Source of the DNA: CAWEQW01 sp963811365
GTDB taxonomy: Bacteria > Actinomycetota > Actinomycetes > Propionibacteriales > Nocardioidaceae
Length of the DNA: 64,000 bases
Direction: 5' to 3'
NCBI GenBank assembly: GCA_963811365.1
Contig: CAWEQW010000014.1
Location: 1-64,000, forward strand
Below are positions 43,549-53,247 of this stretch, piece by piece. A model generated the notes under the pieces. That model did no database searches and was not told where the DNA came from. It was given only the letters and a program-made list of their open reading frames with translations. Positions within the stretch are counted from its first letter, which is position 1, and each line of letters begins with the position of its first letter. The translations under genes were made by a program, and so were the position numbers.

Positions 43549-44505
43549 TCAGAGATCCTGCCGGAGATCGGGGTCGAGTGCCGCGATCTCGGCGAGCCGG
43601 CGTCGCCAGTGCTCCTCGCGGGCCGGCGTGGCGCGCAGCCGGTCGAGCGCCACCGGATCCACCTCGGGGCGGCCGACGGGCAGCTCGCCGCCCTCCGGCA
43701 GCAGCGGCCGGACGGCGACATCGTCGGTGAGCAGCTGGACGGTGGCCAGCCCGCAGGCGTACGGCAGCGCGGGGAGCGCGGCCGCCAGCGCGACGCCGGC
43801 TGCGATGCCGACCGACGTCTCGAGGGCGGAGGAGACCACGACCGGCAGGCCGATGTCCTCCGCGATCCGCAGGCAGGCGCGCACCCCGCCCAGCGGCTGC
43901 ACCTTGAGGACCGCCACGTCCGCTGCGGCGAGGTCGCGGACCCGGTAGGGGTCGGCCGCCCGGCGGATCGACTCGTCGGCGGCCACCGGCACGTCGACCC
44001 GGCGGCGCACGACCGCCAGCTCCTCGGCGGTGGCGCACGGCTGCTCGACGTACTCCAGACCGCCGGCGGCCTCGTCCAGCAGGCGGATCGCGGCGACCGC
44101 GTCGTCGACGTCCCACAGGCCGTTGGCGTCGACCCGGACCCGCCCGTCGGGGCCGAGCGCGTCGCGGACCGCCTCGAGCCGGGCCTGCGCCTCGGCCAGG
44201 GTCTGTCCCGGCTCGGCCACCTTCACCTTCGCGGTGCGGCAGCCGCCGTGCGCAACGACACGGGCGGCCTGCGCGGGTCCGACCGCGGGCACCGTGACGT
44301 TGACCGGCACCCGCTCGCGCACCGGCTCCGGCCATCCGTCGTACGCCGCCTCGTGGGCCGCGCGAAGCCAGGGCGCCGCGACCCGCGCGTCGTACTCCAG
44401 GAAGGGGCTGACCTCGCCCCAGCCGGCGGGCCCGTGCAGCAGCACGCCCTCGCGCGTGCTGATCGCGCGGAACCGGGTGGTCATCGGGATCGAGAAGACC
44501 TGCAC
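43549..44505 (-). CDS. menC: o-Succinylbenzoate synthase
   Basis: A 318-residue enolase-superfamily enzyme that dehydrates SHCHC to o-succinylbenzoate. Catalytic lysine in CRTAKVKVAE, metal ligands in RVRVDANGLWD, LEYVEQPC and VAADESIR, second lysine in VAVLKVQPLGG. The GTG 44505 directly abuts the menE stop (TGAGTG). Length is typical for the actinobacterial MenC branch. Confidence 0.92.
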   Translation of the reverse strand: MQVFSIPMTTRFRAISTREGVLLHGPAGWGEVSPFLEYDARVAAPWLRAAHEAAYDGWPEPVRERVPVNVTVPAVGPAQAARVVAHGGCRTAKVKVAEPGQTLAEAQARLEAVRDALGPDGRVRVDANGLWDVDDAVAAIRLLDEAAGGLEYVEQPCATAEELAVVRRRVDVPVAADESIRRAADPYRVRDLAAADVAVLKVQPLGGVRACLRIAEDIGLPVVVSSALETSVGIAAGVALAAALPALPYACGLATVQLLTDDVAVRPLLPEGGELPVGRPEVDPVALDRLRATPAREEHWRRRLAEIAALDPDLRQDL

Positions 44506-45561
44506 TCAGCGTCCTCCGGGCGCCGTCGCTCGGGAGGTGGCGAGCAGCATCAGGGCGCGACGGTCCACCTTGCCGTTGTCCAGCAGCGGCAGCGCGTCCA
44601 CGGCGACGACCTCGCGCGGCGCCCACGCCCGGGGGTGCGCCGCGCAGACCCAGTCCCGGGCCTCCTCACGGCCCAAGGGTCCGACCACGACGGCGACCAC
44701 GCGGGCGCCCCACTCGGCGTCCTGCACGCCGACGACCTCGGCGTCGCTCACCGCGGGGTGCTCGCGGAGCCGGGCGGCCACCGCCGGCGCCGGAACGTTC
44801 ACGCCACCGCTGACCACCACGTCGTCGATGCGCCCGAGCACCTCGAGCCGGCCGTCGTGGTCGAGGCGGCCGAGGTCCTGGGTGCGGAACCAGCCGTCCC
44901 GGAGCACCTCCGCGGTGAGATCGGCCCGCCCGGCGTACCCGTCGAAGAGCACCGGCCCGCCGAGCCGCACCCGGCCGTCGCTGCCGGTCGCGACGGCGAC
45001 CCCGTCCAGAGGCCGCCCGTCGTACACGCAGCCGCCGCAGGTCTCGCTCATGCCGTAGGTCGCCACGACACGGACGCCGGCGCGCTCGGCGGTGCCGCGC
45101 AGGGCGGGGTCCAGCCGGGCGCCACCGACGAGCACGGTGTCGAAGGAGCGCAGCGCCTCGGCGTCCGCGGGCCGGCTCAGCATCCGGGTGAGCTGGGTGG
45201 GGACGAGCGACACGTAGCGCCGCTCGCCGGTGAGCGCGGCGGCCGCCTCCGCGAGGCTGCCGTCCTGCACCACCGGGTCGCTGCCGGCCAGGACCGAGCG
45301 GAACAGCACCTGCAGCCCGGCGACGTAGGCCGGCGGGAGGTTCAGCAGCCACTGCCCCGGGCCGCCGAGGCGGTCCAGCGTGGCCCGGGCCGAGGCCCGC
45401 ATCGCCCGGCGGCTGAGCACCACCCGCTTGGGCTCCCCGGTGGAGCCGGAGGTCTCGACGACGAGCGGCGCCGGCTCGGTGACCGACGCCTCCCAGTCAC
45501 GGAGCAGGCCGAGTATCTCCGCGGCGGTGCCGCGCACCGGGCTGAGGCTGCTCACGTGCAT
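44506..45561 (-). CDS. menE: o-Succinylbenzoate-CoA ligase
   Basis: A 351-residue AMP-forming ligase, shorter than typical ligases, as usual for actinobacterial MenE. VVETSGSTGEPKRVVLS is the phosphate loop, VVATYGMSETCGGCVYDG the A5 motif, WFRTQDLGRL the ribose-binding Asp, and NGKVDRRAL the catalytic lysine. The open frame extends upstream, but ATG 45561 fits the family start and leaves a 28-base divergent gap to menA. Confidence 0.9.
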   Translation of the reverse strand: MHVSSLSPVRGTAAEILGLLRDWEASVTEPAPLVVETSGSTGEPKRVVLSRRAMRASARATLDRLGGPGQWLLNLPPAYVAGLQVLFRSVLAGSDPVVQDGSLAEAAAALTGERRYVSLVPTQLTRMLSRPADAEALRSFDTVLVGGARLDPALRGTAERAGVRVVATYGMSETCGGCVYDGRPLDGVAVATGSDGRVRLGGPVLFDGYAGRADLTAEVLRDGWFRTQDLGRLDHDGRLEVLGRIDDVVVSGGVNVPAPAVAARLREHPAVSDAEVVGVQDAEWGARVVAVVVGPLGREEARDWVCAAHPRAWAPREVVAVDALPLLDNGKVDRRALMLLATSRATAPGGR

Positions 45562-45589
45562 CACGGTATGCCTGCCACAATCACTGCCC

Positions 45590-46471
45590 ATGGCAACCCC
45601 TGCACAGTGGCTCGAGGGTGCGCGGCCGCGCACGCTGCCCGCGGCCGTCTCCCCCGTGCTGGCCGGCACCGGCGTCGCGGCGTACGTCGACGGGGCGGTG
45701 TGGTGGAAGGCGGCGCTGGCGCTCCTCGTCGCGCTCGCCCTGCAGGTCGGGGTCAACTACGCCAACGACTACTCCGACGGGATCCGCGGCACCGACGCCG
45801 ACCGGGTCGGACCGCTGCGGCTGGTCGGCTCCGGGGCGGCGTCGCCCGGAGCGGTGAAGCGGGCCGCCTTCGGCTGCTTCGGGGTGGCCTGCGTGACGGG
45901 GCTGGTCCTGGCGGCGGCCACCGCGTGGTGGCTGGTGGTCGTCGGGCTGCTGTGCGTGCTCGCCGCCTGGTACTACACCGGCGGCTCGCGGCCGTACGGC
46001 TACCTCGGGCTCGGCGAGGTGATGGTGTTCGTGTTCTTCGGGCTCGTCGCGGTGATGGGCACGACGTACGTCCAGACCGGGTCGACCGCGCGCGCTGCCG
46101 TGCTGCCCTCGCTCTACGCGGCGGTCGGCGTCGGGGCCCTCGCCTGCTCGCTCCTCGTCGCGAACAACCTGCGCGACATCCCCACGGACCGTGCCGTCGA
46201 CAAGCGCACGCTGGCGGTGGTGCTCGGCGACGAGCGCACCCGCTACCTCTACGTCCTGCTCGCGGGTCTCGCGGCGGTGGCGCTCGTCGGCCTGGGACTG
46301 GCGACGACGCGCTGGGCGCTGCTGGGGGTGGCTGCCGCGCTGACGCTGGCGCCCGCCACCCGCGCGGTGCTCGGGGGTGCGCACGGTCGCGACCTGGTCC
46401 CCGTGCTCAAGGCGACCGGCACGGGCGAGCTGCTGTACGCGGCCGGGATCTTCCTCGGCCTCCTGCTCTGA
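45590..46471 (+). CDS. menA: 1,4-Dihydroxy-2-naphthoate polyprenyltransferase
   Basis: A 293-residue, roughly nine-helix UbiA-family prenyltransferase that attaches the polyprenyl chain to DHNA. The first Asp-rich motif is NYANDYSDGIRGTDADR (about residues 60-76), and the second region is NNLRDIPTDRAVDKRTLAV. The chain would come from the synthase at 17683. ATG 45590 lies 8 bases after CACAAT, so leaderless expression is possible; it is divergent from menE with only 28 bases between starts. Confidence 0.93.
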   Translation: MATPAQWLEGARPRTLPAAVSPVLAGTGVAAYVDGAVWWKAALALLVALALQVGVNYANDYSDGIRGTDADRVGPLRLVGSGAASPGAVKRAAFGCFGVACVTGLVLAAATAWWLVVVGLLCVLAAWYYTGGSRPYGYLGLGEVMVFVFFGLVAVMGTTYVQTGSTARAAVLPSLYAAVGVGALACSLLVANNLRDIPTDRAVDKRTLAVVLGDERTRYLYVLLAGLAAVALVGLGLATTRWALLGVAAALTLAPATRAVLGGAHGRDLVPVLKATGTGELLYAAGIFLGLLL

Positions 46472-46497
46472 TCGAGCCGCGGGCTCTGCCGGCGCGG

Positions 46498-46722
46498 TCA
46501 GGAGGTGGGCGCGTCCGTCGGACCGCTGCCGTTGGTGTCCTCGGGGTTCGCGCGGCCCAGCTCGCGCAGGAAGTCCTCGTCGTCGTCCGGCGCGACCGTG
46601 CGGGGGCGTGGCTTGGTGGGCCGCGGCCGGCGCAGCGCACCCGAGCGTCGCCGCTCGAGCAGCCAGAAGAGCCCGTACACGGCCGCCGCGAACAGGAGAA
46701 CCACGAGCAGGAACTTTCCCAC
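46498..46722 (-). CDS. Small single-helix membrane protein
   Basis: A 74-residue protein. An N-terminal helix GKFLLVVLLFAAAVYGLFWLL is followed by a basic stretch (ERRRSGALRRPRPTKPRPR) and an acidic tail (DDDEDFLRELGR). I cannot assign a family; it may be related to short PLDc_N-type membrane proteins. GTG 46722 lies 6 bases after TACTCT (46729-46734, minus), giving leaderless geometry. It converges with menA. Confidence 0.65.
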   Translation of the reverse strand: MGKFLLVVLLFAAAVYGLFWLLERRRSGALRRPRPTKPRPRTVAPDDDEDFLRELGRANPEDTNGSGPTDAPTS

Positions 46723-46728
46723 ACCCCC

Positions 46729-46776
46729 AGAGTAGGCGGCCCTGGCAAGGGGCGGGCCAACCTCGCGATCTACGCT
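46729..46776. promoter_or_regulatory. Divergent leaderless promoter pair (TACTCT minus, TACGCT plus)
   Basis: Minus-strand TACTCT (46729-46734) sits 6 bases before GTG 46722, and plus-strand TACGCT (46771-46776) sits 6 bases before GTG 46783. Both have the same -10-to-start spacing in a 60-base gap, which supports both gene starts. Confidence 0.5.
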
Positions 46777-46782
46777 GGAGGC

Positions 46783-47049
46783 GTGAAGGAGTTCGCCGTC
46801 TACACGCTCGCCCGTCTCGGCCTGTTCGTCGCGTCGTTCGCGCTCGTGGCCGGCGTCTGGCGCCTCGTGGCCGGGAGCGTCCCGATCCTGTGGCCGTTCG
46901 TGATCGCGGTGGTGGTCTCCGCGGTGGCGTCGTACTACCTGCTCCAGGCGCCGCGCGAACGGTTCGCGGCCCGGGTCCAGCAGCGCGCGGCGGCGGCGTC
47001 GGCGCGGTTCGAGGCGTCGCGGAGCAAGGAAGACTCCGAGGACGCCTGA
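46783..47049 (+). CDS. DUF4229-like two-helix membrane protein
   Basis: An 88-residue protein: EFAVYTLARLGLFVASFALVAGVW and a second helix PFVIAVVVSAVASYYLLQAPRERFAARV, then a charged C-terminus (RFEASRSKEDSEDA). Resembles the actinobacterial DUF4229 family. Function unknown. GTG 46783 is 6 bases after TACGCT. Confidence 0.7.
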   Translation: MKEFAVYTLARLGLFVASFALVAGVWRLVAGSVPILWPFVIAVVVSAVASYYLLQAPRERFAARVQQRAAAASARFEASRSKEDSEDA

Positions 47050-47055
47050 GGTGGA

Positions 47056-47074
47056 GCCGGCTCTGGCTGCCGGC
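47056..47074. terminator. Possible weak hairpin terminator between convergent genes
   Basis: GCCGGC (47056-47061) and GCCGGC (47069-47074) can pair around a 7-base loop, just after the DUF4229 stop and before the convergent ccsB. No T-run follows, which is usual in very GC-rich genomes. The rest of 47075-47153 shows nothing clear. Confidence 0.3.
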
Positions 47075-47153
47075 CTCCGCGTGGCGCCCTACCGGACCGA
47101 CCACCGAGGCGGTTCAGGGACGAACCCGCGGCTCGACCCACCAGGCCCGCGGC

Positions 47154-48137
47154 TCAGCCTCCTGCGTAGGAGTGCATGCTGCCGCTGCCGAAGAAGTAGT
47201 TGATCCCCACGAAGTTGAACAGCAGCGTGGCGAAGGCGATCAGCGCGATGATCGCTGCGGCCCGCCCCTTCCACCCGGCGGTCGCCCGGGCGTGCAGGTA
47301 GGCGGCGTACACCACCCACGTGATGAACGCCCAGACCTCCTTGGGGTCCCAGTTCCAGTAGCTGCCCCAGGCGTACTCCGCCCAGATCGGCCCGGCCACC
47401 AGGGCCGCGAAGGTCCAGATCGGGAAGCCGAAGGCGTGCACCCGGTAGGCGACCCGGTCCAGCACGCCGAGCTCGGGCAGCCGCGCGAGGTAGCCGTTCG
47501 GGACCATCCGGCCGCGCGACAGCGCCCGGTTCTTGACCAGGTACAGCGCCGAGGCCATCGCTCCCACCGCGAACGCCCCGGAGGCGATGATCGCGGCGGT
47601 GACGTGGATCGCGAGCCAGTAGGAGTGCAGCGCCGGCACGAGCGGCCCGGCGTCCTCGTAGAGCAGCAGCACCGCGAGCATCAGGATGACGACCTCGAAC
47701 GCGGTGACGAGCAGGCCCATCCAGCGCAGCGCGTAGCGGCGCAGCAGCAGGAGGTACATCACGCTGACCCCGAGGGTTCCGGCGAGCGTGAACTCGTACA
47801 TGTTCCCCCACGGCACCCGGATCGGGTCCGACCCGAGGCCCCGGGTGACCAGCCCGGCGAGGTGAAGCGCGCACGCGACGACGGTGAGGGCGACCCCGAT
47901 CCGGCCGTACTTCTCGATCCGCAGCTCGGCGTCCTCGGCGTCGCCCGTCGAGCTGCCGCCGGCCGAGGAGCCCGCCTCCACGACGGTCCCGTCGGGAGCC
48001 ACCAGGGTCGTCGACTCGACCGGCACCCTGCGCGCCAACGCCCACTCGGTGACGTGCGCGAGCAGCGCCAGCGCGTACACGATGGAGGCGAACATGATCG
48101 CGTGGTTGCTGAACGACGCGAACTGGGCTGTCGTCAC
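47154..48137 (-). CDS. ccsB: Cytochrome c biogenesis protein CcsB/CcsA (heme handling, WWD domain)
   Basis: A 327-residue multi-helix membrane protein of System II cytochrome c maturation. EYAWGSYWNWDPKEVWAFITWVVYAAYLHAR is the heme-binding WWD domain with flanking histidines, and HSYWLAIHVTAAIIA supplies another conserved His. With ResB it exports heme and ligates it to apocytochrome c. GTG 48137 overlaps the resB stop. An acidic Ser/Gly loop follows the first helix (about residues 50-75). Confidence 0.92.
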   Translation of the reverse strand: MTTAQFASFSNHAIMFASIVYALALLAHVTEWALARRVPVESTTLVAPDGTVVEAGSSAGGSSTGDAEDAELRIEKYGRIGVALTVVACALHLAGLVTRGLGSDPIRVPWGNMYEFTLAGTLGVSVMYLLLLRRYALRWMGLLVTAFEVVILMLAVLLLYEDAGPLVPALHSYWLAIHVTAAIIASGAFAVGAMASALYLVKNRALSRGRMVPNGYLARLPELGVLDRVAYRVHAFGFPIWTFAALVAGPIWAEYAWGSYWNWDPKEVWAFITWVVYAAYLHARATAGWKGRAAAIIALIAFATLLFNFVGINYFFGSGSMHSYAGG

Positions 48138-49741
48138 GTGCTCTCCCTGCCCTCTGCCACGAGCCGCTCGAGCTCGTCGATCTCGTCTGCGAGGTTGCCG
48201 CCGGAGCTTCGGTCCAGCCCTGCAAGCTCCACCACGGTACGCCGACCCCGGCGGGTGACCCGCACCCAGGTGCGCCGTGGTCGGATGAACAGCGAGCCCA
48301 GCAGGCCGAGGATGCCGACGAGCACGCCGCCGAGCGCGAGCGCCTTGCCCGGGCTGTTGCTGACCTGGAGCTTGACCCAGCGGTCCACCCGGTCGAAGCG
48401 GATCGAGCCCGCGCCGTTGGGCAGCTTGACGGTCTGTCCGACCGAGAGCTTGATCCGCGCCACCGGCCCGAGCCGCTTCGGGTCCGAGCTCGGGAACGTC
48501 TTCAGCTTGGCCTTGTCGAGGTCGTAGACCGACTGCGGGACGCCGTTGTCGAGGCCGAGGTTCCCGTGGTACGGGATCATCGACAGCACCGGGTCGAGCG
48601 CGTCGGGGAACTGCGAGTAGGGGCCCCGCTTCATCGTGAAGCCGTACGTCGGCAGGAAGAGCCCCTCGAACCCGAGCTGCTGCGGCTGCGCGTCCGGGAC
48701 CTTGATCACGCCGAAGGACTCGAACGAGGAGTCCTGCGGCAAGAACACCACCGGCCCGCGGTAGGCGACGTGGCCGGAGCCGTCGCGGACCGTGACGACC
48801 GGTGCGTAGCCGTGGCCGACGAGGAACACGTTCGCGCCCGGCAGGGTGAGCGGGTGGTTCACCGCGAGCCGGTCGCGGTGCAGGCGTCCTGCGGGACTGG
48901 TGCGGTAGGTCAGGTCGGCGGCGAACGACTCCGGCTGCCCCATCTGCGGCCCGCTGGTCAGGAACCTCACGTGGAAGTCCTTCACGGTCAGGCTCAGCGG
49001 GGTCAGGTCGGCCGGGTCGAACAGCGAGCCCGGCTTGAAGTCGTCGTACTGGCTCAGGGTGTTGGAGAACCCCTGTCCCACGACGGTGATCACGCCGCCC
49101 TTGTAGCCGAACAGCTGGCCGGCGGCGAAGCCCACGAGCACCACGAGCACCGAGACGTGGAACAGCAGGTTGCCGGCCTCGCGCAGGTAGCCCCGCTCGG
49201 CCGCGAGCGCGTCGCCGTGCTCGTCGACCCGGTAGTGCCGGCGGCGCAGCACCGCGCGCGCCCGGGCGAGAACGACGTCGGGCTCCTCGTCGAGCTCGAC
49301 CGTGCGGCTCTCCGGCAGCCTGGCCAGGTTGCGGGGCGGCCGCGGGGGCCGGGACCGCATACCGCGCCAGTAGATCCGCAGCCGCGGCACGATGCAGCCG
49401 ACGAGCGACACCATGAGCAGCAGGTAGATCGCGCTGAACCACACCGAGTCGTAGACCTAGAACAGCCCGAGCCTGGAGTAGAGCGGCGTCAGCGCGGGGT
49501 GGGCGTCCTTCCAGCTGCCGACCTTGACCGAGTCGATGTTCTGCTGCGGGATCACCGAGCCGGGCACCGCAGCGAGCGCGAGCAGGAACAGCAGCACGAG
49601 CGCGGTGCGCATCGAGGTGAGCTGGCGCCACGCCCACCGGGCGAGCTCGACGGGGCCCATGGCCGGGGGCGCGGACGGCGGCGTGGGGTTGCCGGCGGCG
49701 CCACCGGCTCCCGGCTCGGTCTGGGGTGGGGCGGTGGTCAT
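48134..49741 (-). CDS. resB: Cytochrome c biogenesis protein ResB, in-frame TAG at codon 95
   Basis: From ATG 49741 the frame encodes a Pro/Ala-rich N-terminus, helix 1 (TALVLLFLLALAAVPGSVIP) and PALTPLYSRLGLF, then TAG (49457-49459). It continues in the same frame with VYDSVWFSAIYLLLMVSLVGC and a normal ResB: ResB periplasmic domain, final helix near GGVLVGILGLLGSLF, to the stop at 48134. ResB proteins usually have Asp or similar here, so two substitutions would be needed to make TAG. A GTG 12 bases after the TAG could restart the rest. Either error, pseudogene or split protein. Confidence 0.85.
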
Positions 49742-50500
49742 ACCGGCACCGAGAACCCGCCGTACCAGGAGCGGAGGTCCGCGACCCACAGGTTCCACTG
49801 CCCGGTGACCAGCGCCAGTCCGACGACGATCAGCATCACGCCACCGACCCGGGTGACCCACACCTGGTGACGGCGGACCCAGGCCACCGCGCCGAGCATC
49901 TTGCGGAACATCAGCCCGGCGAGGATGAACGGGATGCCGAGGCCGAGGCAGTAGGCGACGCTCAGCAGGGCGCCCCGGCCGGCGGTGCCCTGGTTGACCG
50001 CCAGGCTCGACACCGCGGCGAGCGTCGGGCCGATGCACGGCGTCCAGCCCAGCCCGAACAGCACTCCGAGCAGCGGCGCGGCGGCCAGGCCGACCGCCGG
50101 CACCCGATGCACCCGCACGTCGCGCTGCATCCACGGCAGGTAGCCGAGGAAGGCGATCCCGACCACGATCGTCATGGTGCCGAGCACGAGGTTGATCTGC
50201 CGCTGGTAGTCGAACAGCCAGTTGCCGATCGCGCCGAAGATGGCGCCGTAGGACGACGAAGACGAACGTGAACCCGAGCACGAACAGCAGGCTGCCGAGC
50301 ACCATCCGGCCCCGGCGCGCCGACGCGAGGTCGGCGCCGGACAGGCCGGTCGCGTAGGAGAGGTAGCCGGGCAGGAGCGGCAGGACGCAGGGCGAGAAGA
50401 ACGACACCAGCCCGGCGACGGCGGCCACCGGCAGCGCCAGCAGCAGCGACCCGGAGGAGACGGTCCCCTGGAACCAGCCCCCGACGTCGGTCAGCACCAT
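49738..50500 (-). CDS. ccdA: CcdA-type thiol:disulfide interchange protein, frame broken near 50253
   Basis: Residues 1-90 from ATG 50500 are FFSPCVLPLLPGYLSYATGLSG (first redox Cys) and GSLLFVLGFTFVFV. The next frame goes on with SYGAIFGAIGNWLF, the second redox region GLGWTPCIGPTLAA and the remaining helices. One extra base at about 50250-50256 explains it (763 bases = 3n+1). CcdA moves reducing power across the membrane to ResA. Its stop overlaps the resB ATG, its start overlaps the resA stop. Confidence 0.88.
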
Positions 50501-51081
50501 CAGACGCGGCCGCCCTTCGCGTCGTGCACCAGGTCGTACAGCGTGGTGCGGGTGATCTCCCCGACGACGCTGGCCGCGACCCGGCCCTCGCGGTCGAGGA
50601 TCACCGTGCTCGGCACGGAGTTGGGGGCCAGGGTGCCGTGGAAGGCCAGCAGGGTGCGCCCGGTCTGGTCGTAGATGCTCGGGTACGGCGTCCCGAACCG
50701 GCGCACGAACGCCTGCGCCGCGGCCGCGCTGGGGTCCCGGGAGTCGATGCCGACGAAGGCGACGCCCTTGTCCGAGAGGTCCTTGGCCGCCGCGGCCAGC
50801 ATCGGCGCCTCGGCCCGGCAGGGCGCGCACCACGAGCCCCACACGTTGACCACGACCACCTTGCCGGCGTAGTCGGCGAGCGAGACGCGCCGGCCGTCGA
50901 TGGTCCTGCCGGACACCTCGCCGGGCTTGCTGCGCTGGGCCGCCGGCAGCGAGGTGATCGCGCCCTGGCCGGCGACGAAGCCCTGGTCGCCGGAGCCGCC
51001 GACCGAGTGCGAGCAGCCGGCGAGGGCCGCGGCGCCGAGCAGGGCGGCGGCGGCGAGTGCGGGGAGGCGGCGGACGGGCAC
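50500..51081 (-). CDS. resA: TlpA/ResA-like thiol-disulfide reductase lipoprotein
   Basis: A 193-residue secreted thioredoxin. A signal peptide ends in the lipobox LAGC (Cys23). The thioredoxin fold has WGSWCAPCRAEAPML with Cys85 and Cys88 and the SVPSTVILDREGRV cis-Pro segment. It keeps apocytochrome c cysteines reduced. Frame intact, GTG start. Confidence 0.9.
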   Translation of the reverse strand: MPVRRLPALAAAALLGAAALAGCSHSVGGSGDQGFVAGQGAITSLPAAQRSKPGEVSGRTIDGRRVSLADYAGKVVVVNVWGSWCAPCRAEAPMLAAAAKDLSDKGVAFVGIDSRDPSAAAAQAFVRRFGTPYPSIYDQTGRTLLAFHGTLAPNSVPSTVILDREGRVAASVVGEITRTTLYDLVHDAKGGRV

Positions 51082-51084
51082 GGG

Positions 51085-51786
51085 TCAGTCGGCCGTCCTC
51101 GGCCCCTCGGGAGCGGCCGGGGGCCGGTCCTCGCGCGCCGCACCGCCGACGGAGAACGGGGCGGCCCGGTCCTTCAGCGGCAGCAGGTCCGCGGCGGGCT
51201 CCGAGTAGCTCACGCTGGTGAGCGTGCCGCCGGTGAAGGTCAGCGAGGTGAGGCTGCACAGGCTGCACTGGCGCCGGCGCGGGTCGTGCAGGAACGACCG
51301 CTGCTCGACGTGCAGCCGGGTGATCCAGATCGGCAGCTGGTGGGAGACGAGCACGACCTCGTGGCCCGCGGCGCGCTCGCGGGCGTCGTGCACCGCCTCC
51401 ATCATGCGGGCCGCGACCTGCTTGTAGGGCTCGCCCCACGACGGCCGCAGCGGGTTCCAGAGGTGCCGCCAGGTCCTCGGCTTGCGGAGCACCCCGTCGC
51501 CGACCCCGAACTGCTCGCCCTCGAACACGTTCGTCGACTCGATGGCCCGGGGCTCGGTGATGAGCTCGACGCCGAGCGCCTCGGCGACCGGCCGCGCGCT
51601 CTCCTGGGCGCGCTCCAGCGGCGAGGCGACCACGTGGGTGACGTCGCGCTCCGCCACCGTGTCGGCGACCCGCTGCGCCATCTCCCGGCCGAGGTCGGAG
51701 AGGTGGTAGCCGGGCATCCGGCCGTAGAGCACGCCGTCGGGGTTGTAGACCTCGCCGTGCCGCATCAGGTGGACGACGGTCTTCAT
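51085..51786 (-). CDS. Histidine phosphatase family protein (phosphoglycerate mutase-like)
   Basis: A 233-residue enzyme of the phosphoglycerate-mutase-like family. VVHLMRHGEVYNPDGVLYGR carries the RHG phosphohistidine, and HEVVLVSHQLPIWITRLHVE the second catalytic histidine. The gene sits between hemL and resA, as does Rv0525 in M. tuberculosis, but its substrate is unknown. ATG 51786 overlaps the hemL stop. The C-terminus has Cys-containing CSLCSL, unusual for the family. Confidence 0.85.
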   Translation of the reverse strand: MKTVVHLMRHGEVYNPDGVLYGRMPGYHLSDLGREMAQRVADTVAERDVTHVVASPLERAQESARPVAEALGVELITEPRAIESTNVFEGEQFGVGDGVLRKPRTWRHLWNPLRPSWGEPYKQVAARMMEAVHDARERAAGHEVVLVSHQLPIWITRLHVEQRSFLHDPRRRQCSLCSLTSLTFTGGTLTSVSYSEPAADLLPLKDRAAPFSVGGAAREDRPPAAPEGPRTAD

Positions 51787-53138
51787 GCGCTCTCCCCTGC
51801 AACGGCGGTCTCCGGTACGGCGGCCGCGGCCCGGGCCGCGGCGGGCAGCGCGGAGACGATCTGGTCGAGCGCTCGCCCGTCGTGGGCGGCGGAGAGGAAC
51901 CAGACCTCGAACGCGCTCGGCGGGAGGTAGACGCCCTGGTCCAGCATCGCGTGGAAGAAGGCGCGGAACCGGTCGGTGCGCTGGGTCGCCGCGGTCGCGA
52001 AGTCCGGCACCGTGGTCACGCCTTCAGGGACGAAGAAGACGCTGAACATGTTCCCGTTGGCCTGCACGACGTGCGGCACGCCGGCCTCCGCCAGCGCACC
52101 CGCGACGGCGTCCTGAAGCACCAGCGACGTCGTGTCGAGGTGCGCGTAGACGTCGTCGGTGGCCAGCCGCAGGGTCGCGAGCCCGGCGGTCGTGGCGACC
52201 GGGTTCCCCGAGAGCGTGCCGGCCTGGTAGACGGGCCCCGCGGGCGAGAGCATCGCCATCACGTCGGCGCGGCCGCCGAACGCCGCAGCCGGGAAGCCGC
52301 CGCCCATCACCTTGCCGAACGTCACCAGGTCGGGGGCCCAGCCCTCGACGGCGCCGTCCAGGCCCCACTGCCCGGAGCGGGTGACCCGGAAGCCGGTCAT
52401 CACCTCGTCGCTGACGAACAGCGCACCGTGCCGGGCGCAGGTGGCCGCGAGGCCGGCGTTGAAGCCGGGCTCGGGCGGCACCACGCCCATGTTGCCCGGC
52501 GCGGCCTCGGTGATCGACGCAGGCGATCTGGTCGCCGTGCTCGGCGAACGCCTGCTCGACGGCGGCCAGGTCGTTGTAGGGCAGCACCAGGGTCGCCGCC
52601 GTCGAGGCGGCCGGCACGCCCGGCGTGCCGGGCAGCGCCAGGGTCGCCACGCCGGAGCCGGCCGGGGCGAGCAGCGAGTCGACGTGGCCGTGGTAGCAGC
52701 CGGCGAACTTCACGACCAGGTCGCGGCCGGTGAAGCCGCGGGCCAGCCGGATGGCCGACATCGTGGCCTCGGTGCCGGAGGAGACGAGCCGCACCTGTCG
52801 ACCGGGGTGCGCGCGACGATCTCCTCGGCGAGCTCCACCTCGGGGCGGTCGGGGTGCCGAACGACGTCCCGCGGGCGACCGCCTCGGCGACCGCGGTCGA
52901 GGACCTCGGGGTGGGCGTGGCCGAGCAGCATCGGGCCCCACGAGCCCACCAGGTCGACGTATCGGTTGCCGTCGACGTCGGTGAGGTAGGGGCCCTTCGC
53001 GCGGTCCATGAACCGGGGGGTGCCGCCGACGGCGCTGAAGGCGCGCACCGGCGAGTTCACCCCGCCGGGGGTCACCGCCTGGGCCCGCACGAAGAGGTCG
53101 GCGGACCCGGTCGTGCCAGAGGATGTCCGGGGAGTCAC
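51783..53138 (-). CDS. hemL: Glutamate-1-semialdehyde 2,1-aminomutase, at least four frame breaks
   Basis: Family pieces are spread over frames but in order: SADLFVRAQAVTPGGVNSPVRAF, GSWGPMLLGHAHPEVLD; (shift ~52895) AVAEAVARGTSFGTPT; (shift ~52850) EVELAEEIVARTPVDR; (shift ~52797) VRLVSSGTEATMSAIRLARGFTGRD, YHGHVDSLLA, VLPYNDLAAVEQAF; (shift ~52522) ITEAAPGNMGVVPPEPGF, FVSDEVMTGFR, LVTFGKVMGGGFPAAAFGG with the PLP lysine. Net change is zero (1356 bases) and the gene ends normally at 51783. Needed for heme synthesis, so sequence error is likely. GACAAT (53144-53149) is a possible -10 before GTG 53138. Confidence 0.85.
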
Positions 53139-53247
53139 CTGGCCATTGTCCCCGAGCGCCCGGACGGCCTCGAATCGGGGCGCAGGTGGCGGCGTCCCCG
53201 CGGTCGGCAGACTGCGGGGCGGTCCGCCGTCGCGCTGCCGGGCGGTC

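Noticed and set aside
49457..49459. TAG in resB read as a recoded amino acid (pyrrolysine)
   Set aside because: No pyl genes or recoding context visible, no expected Pyl site in ResB; error or true stop is simpler.
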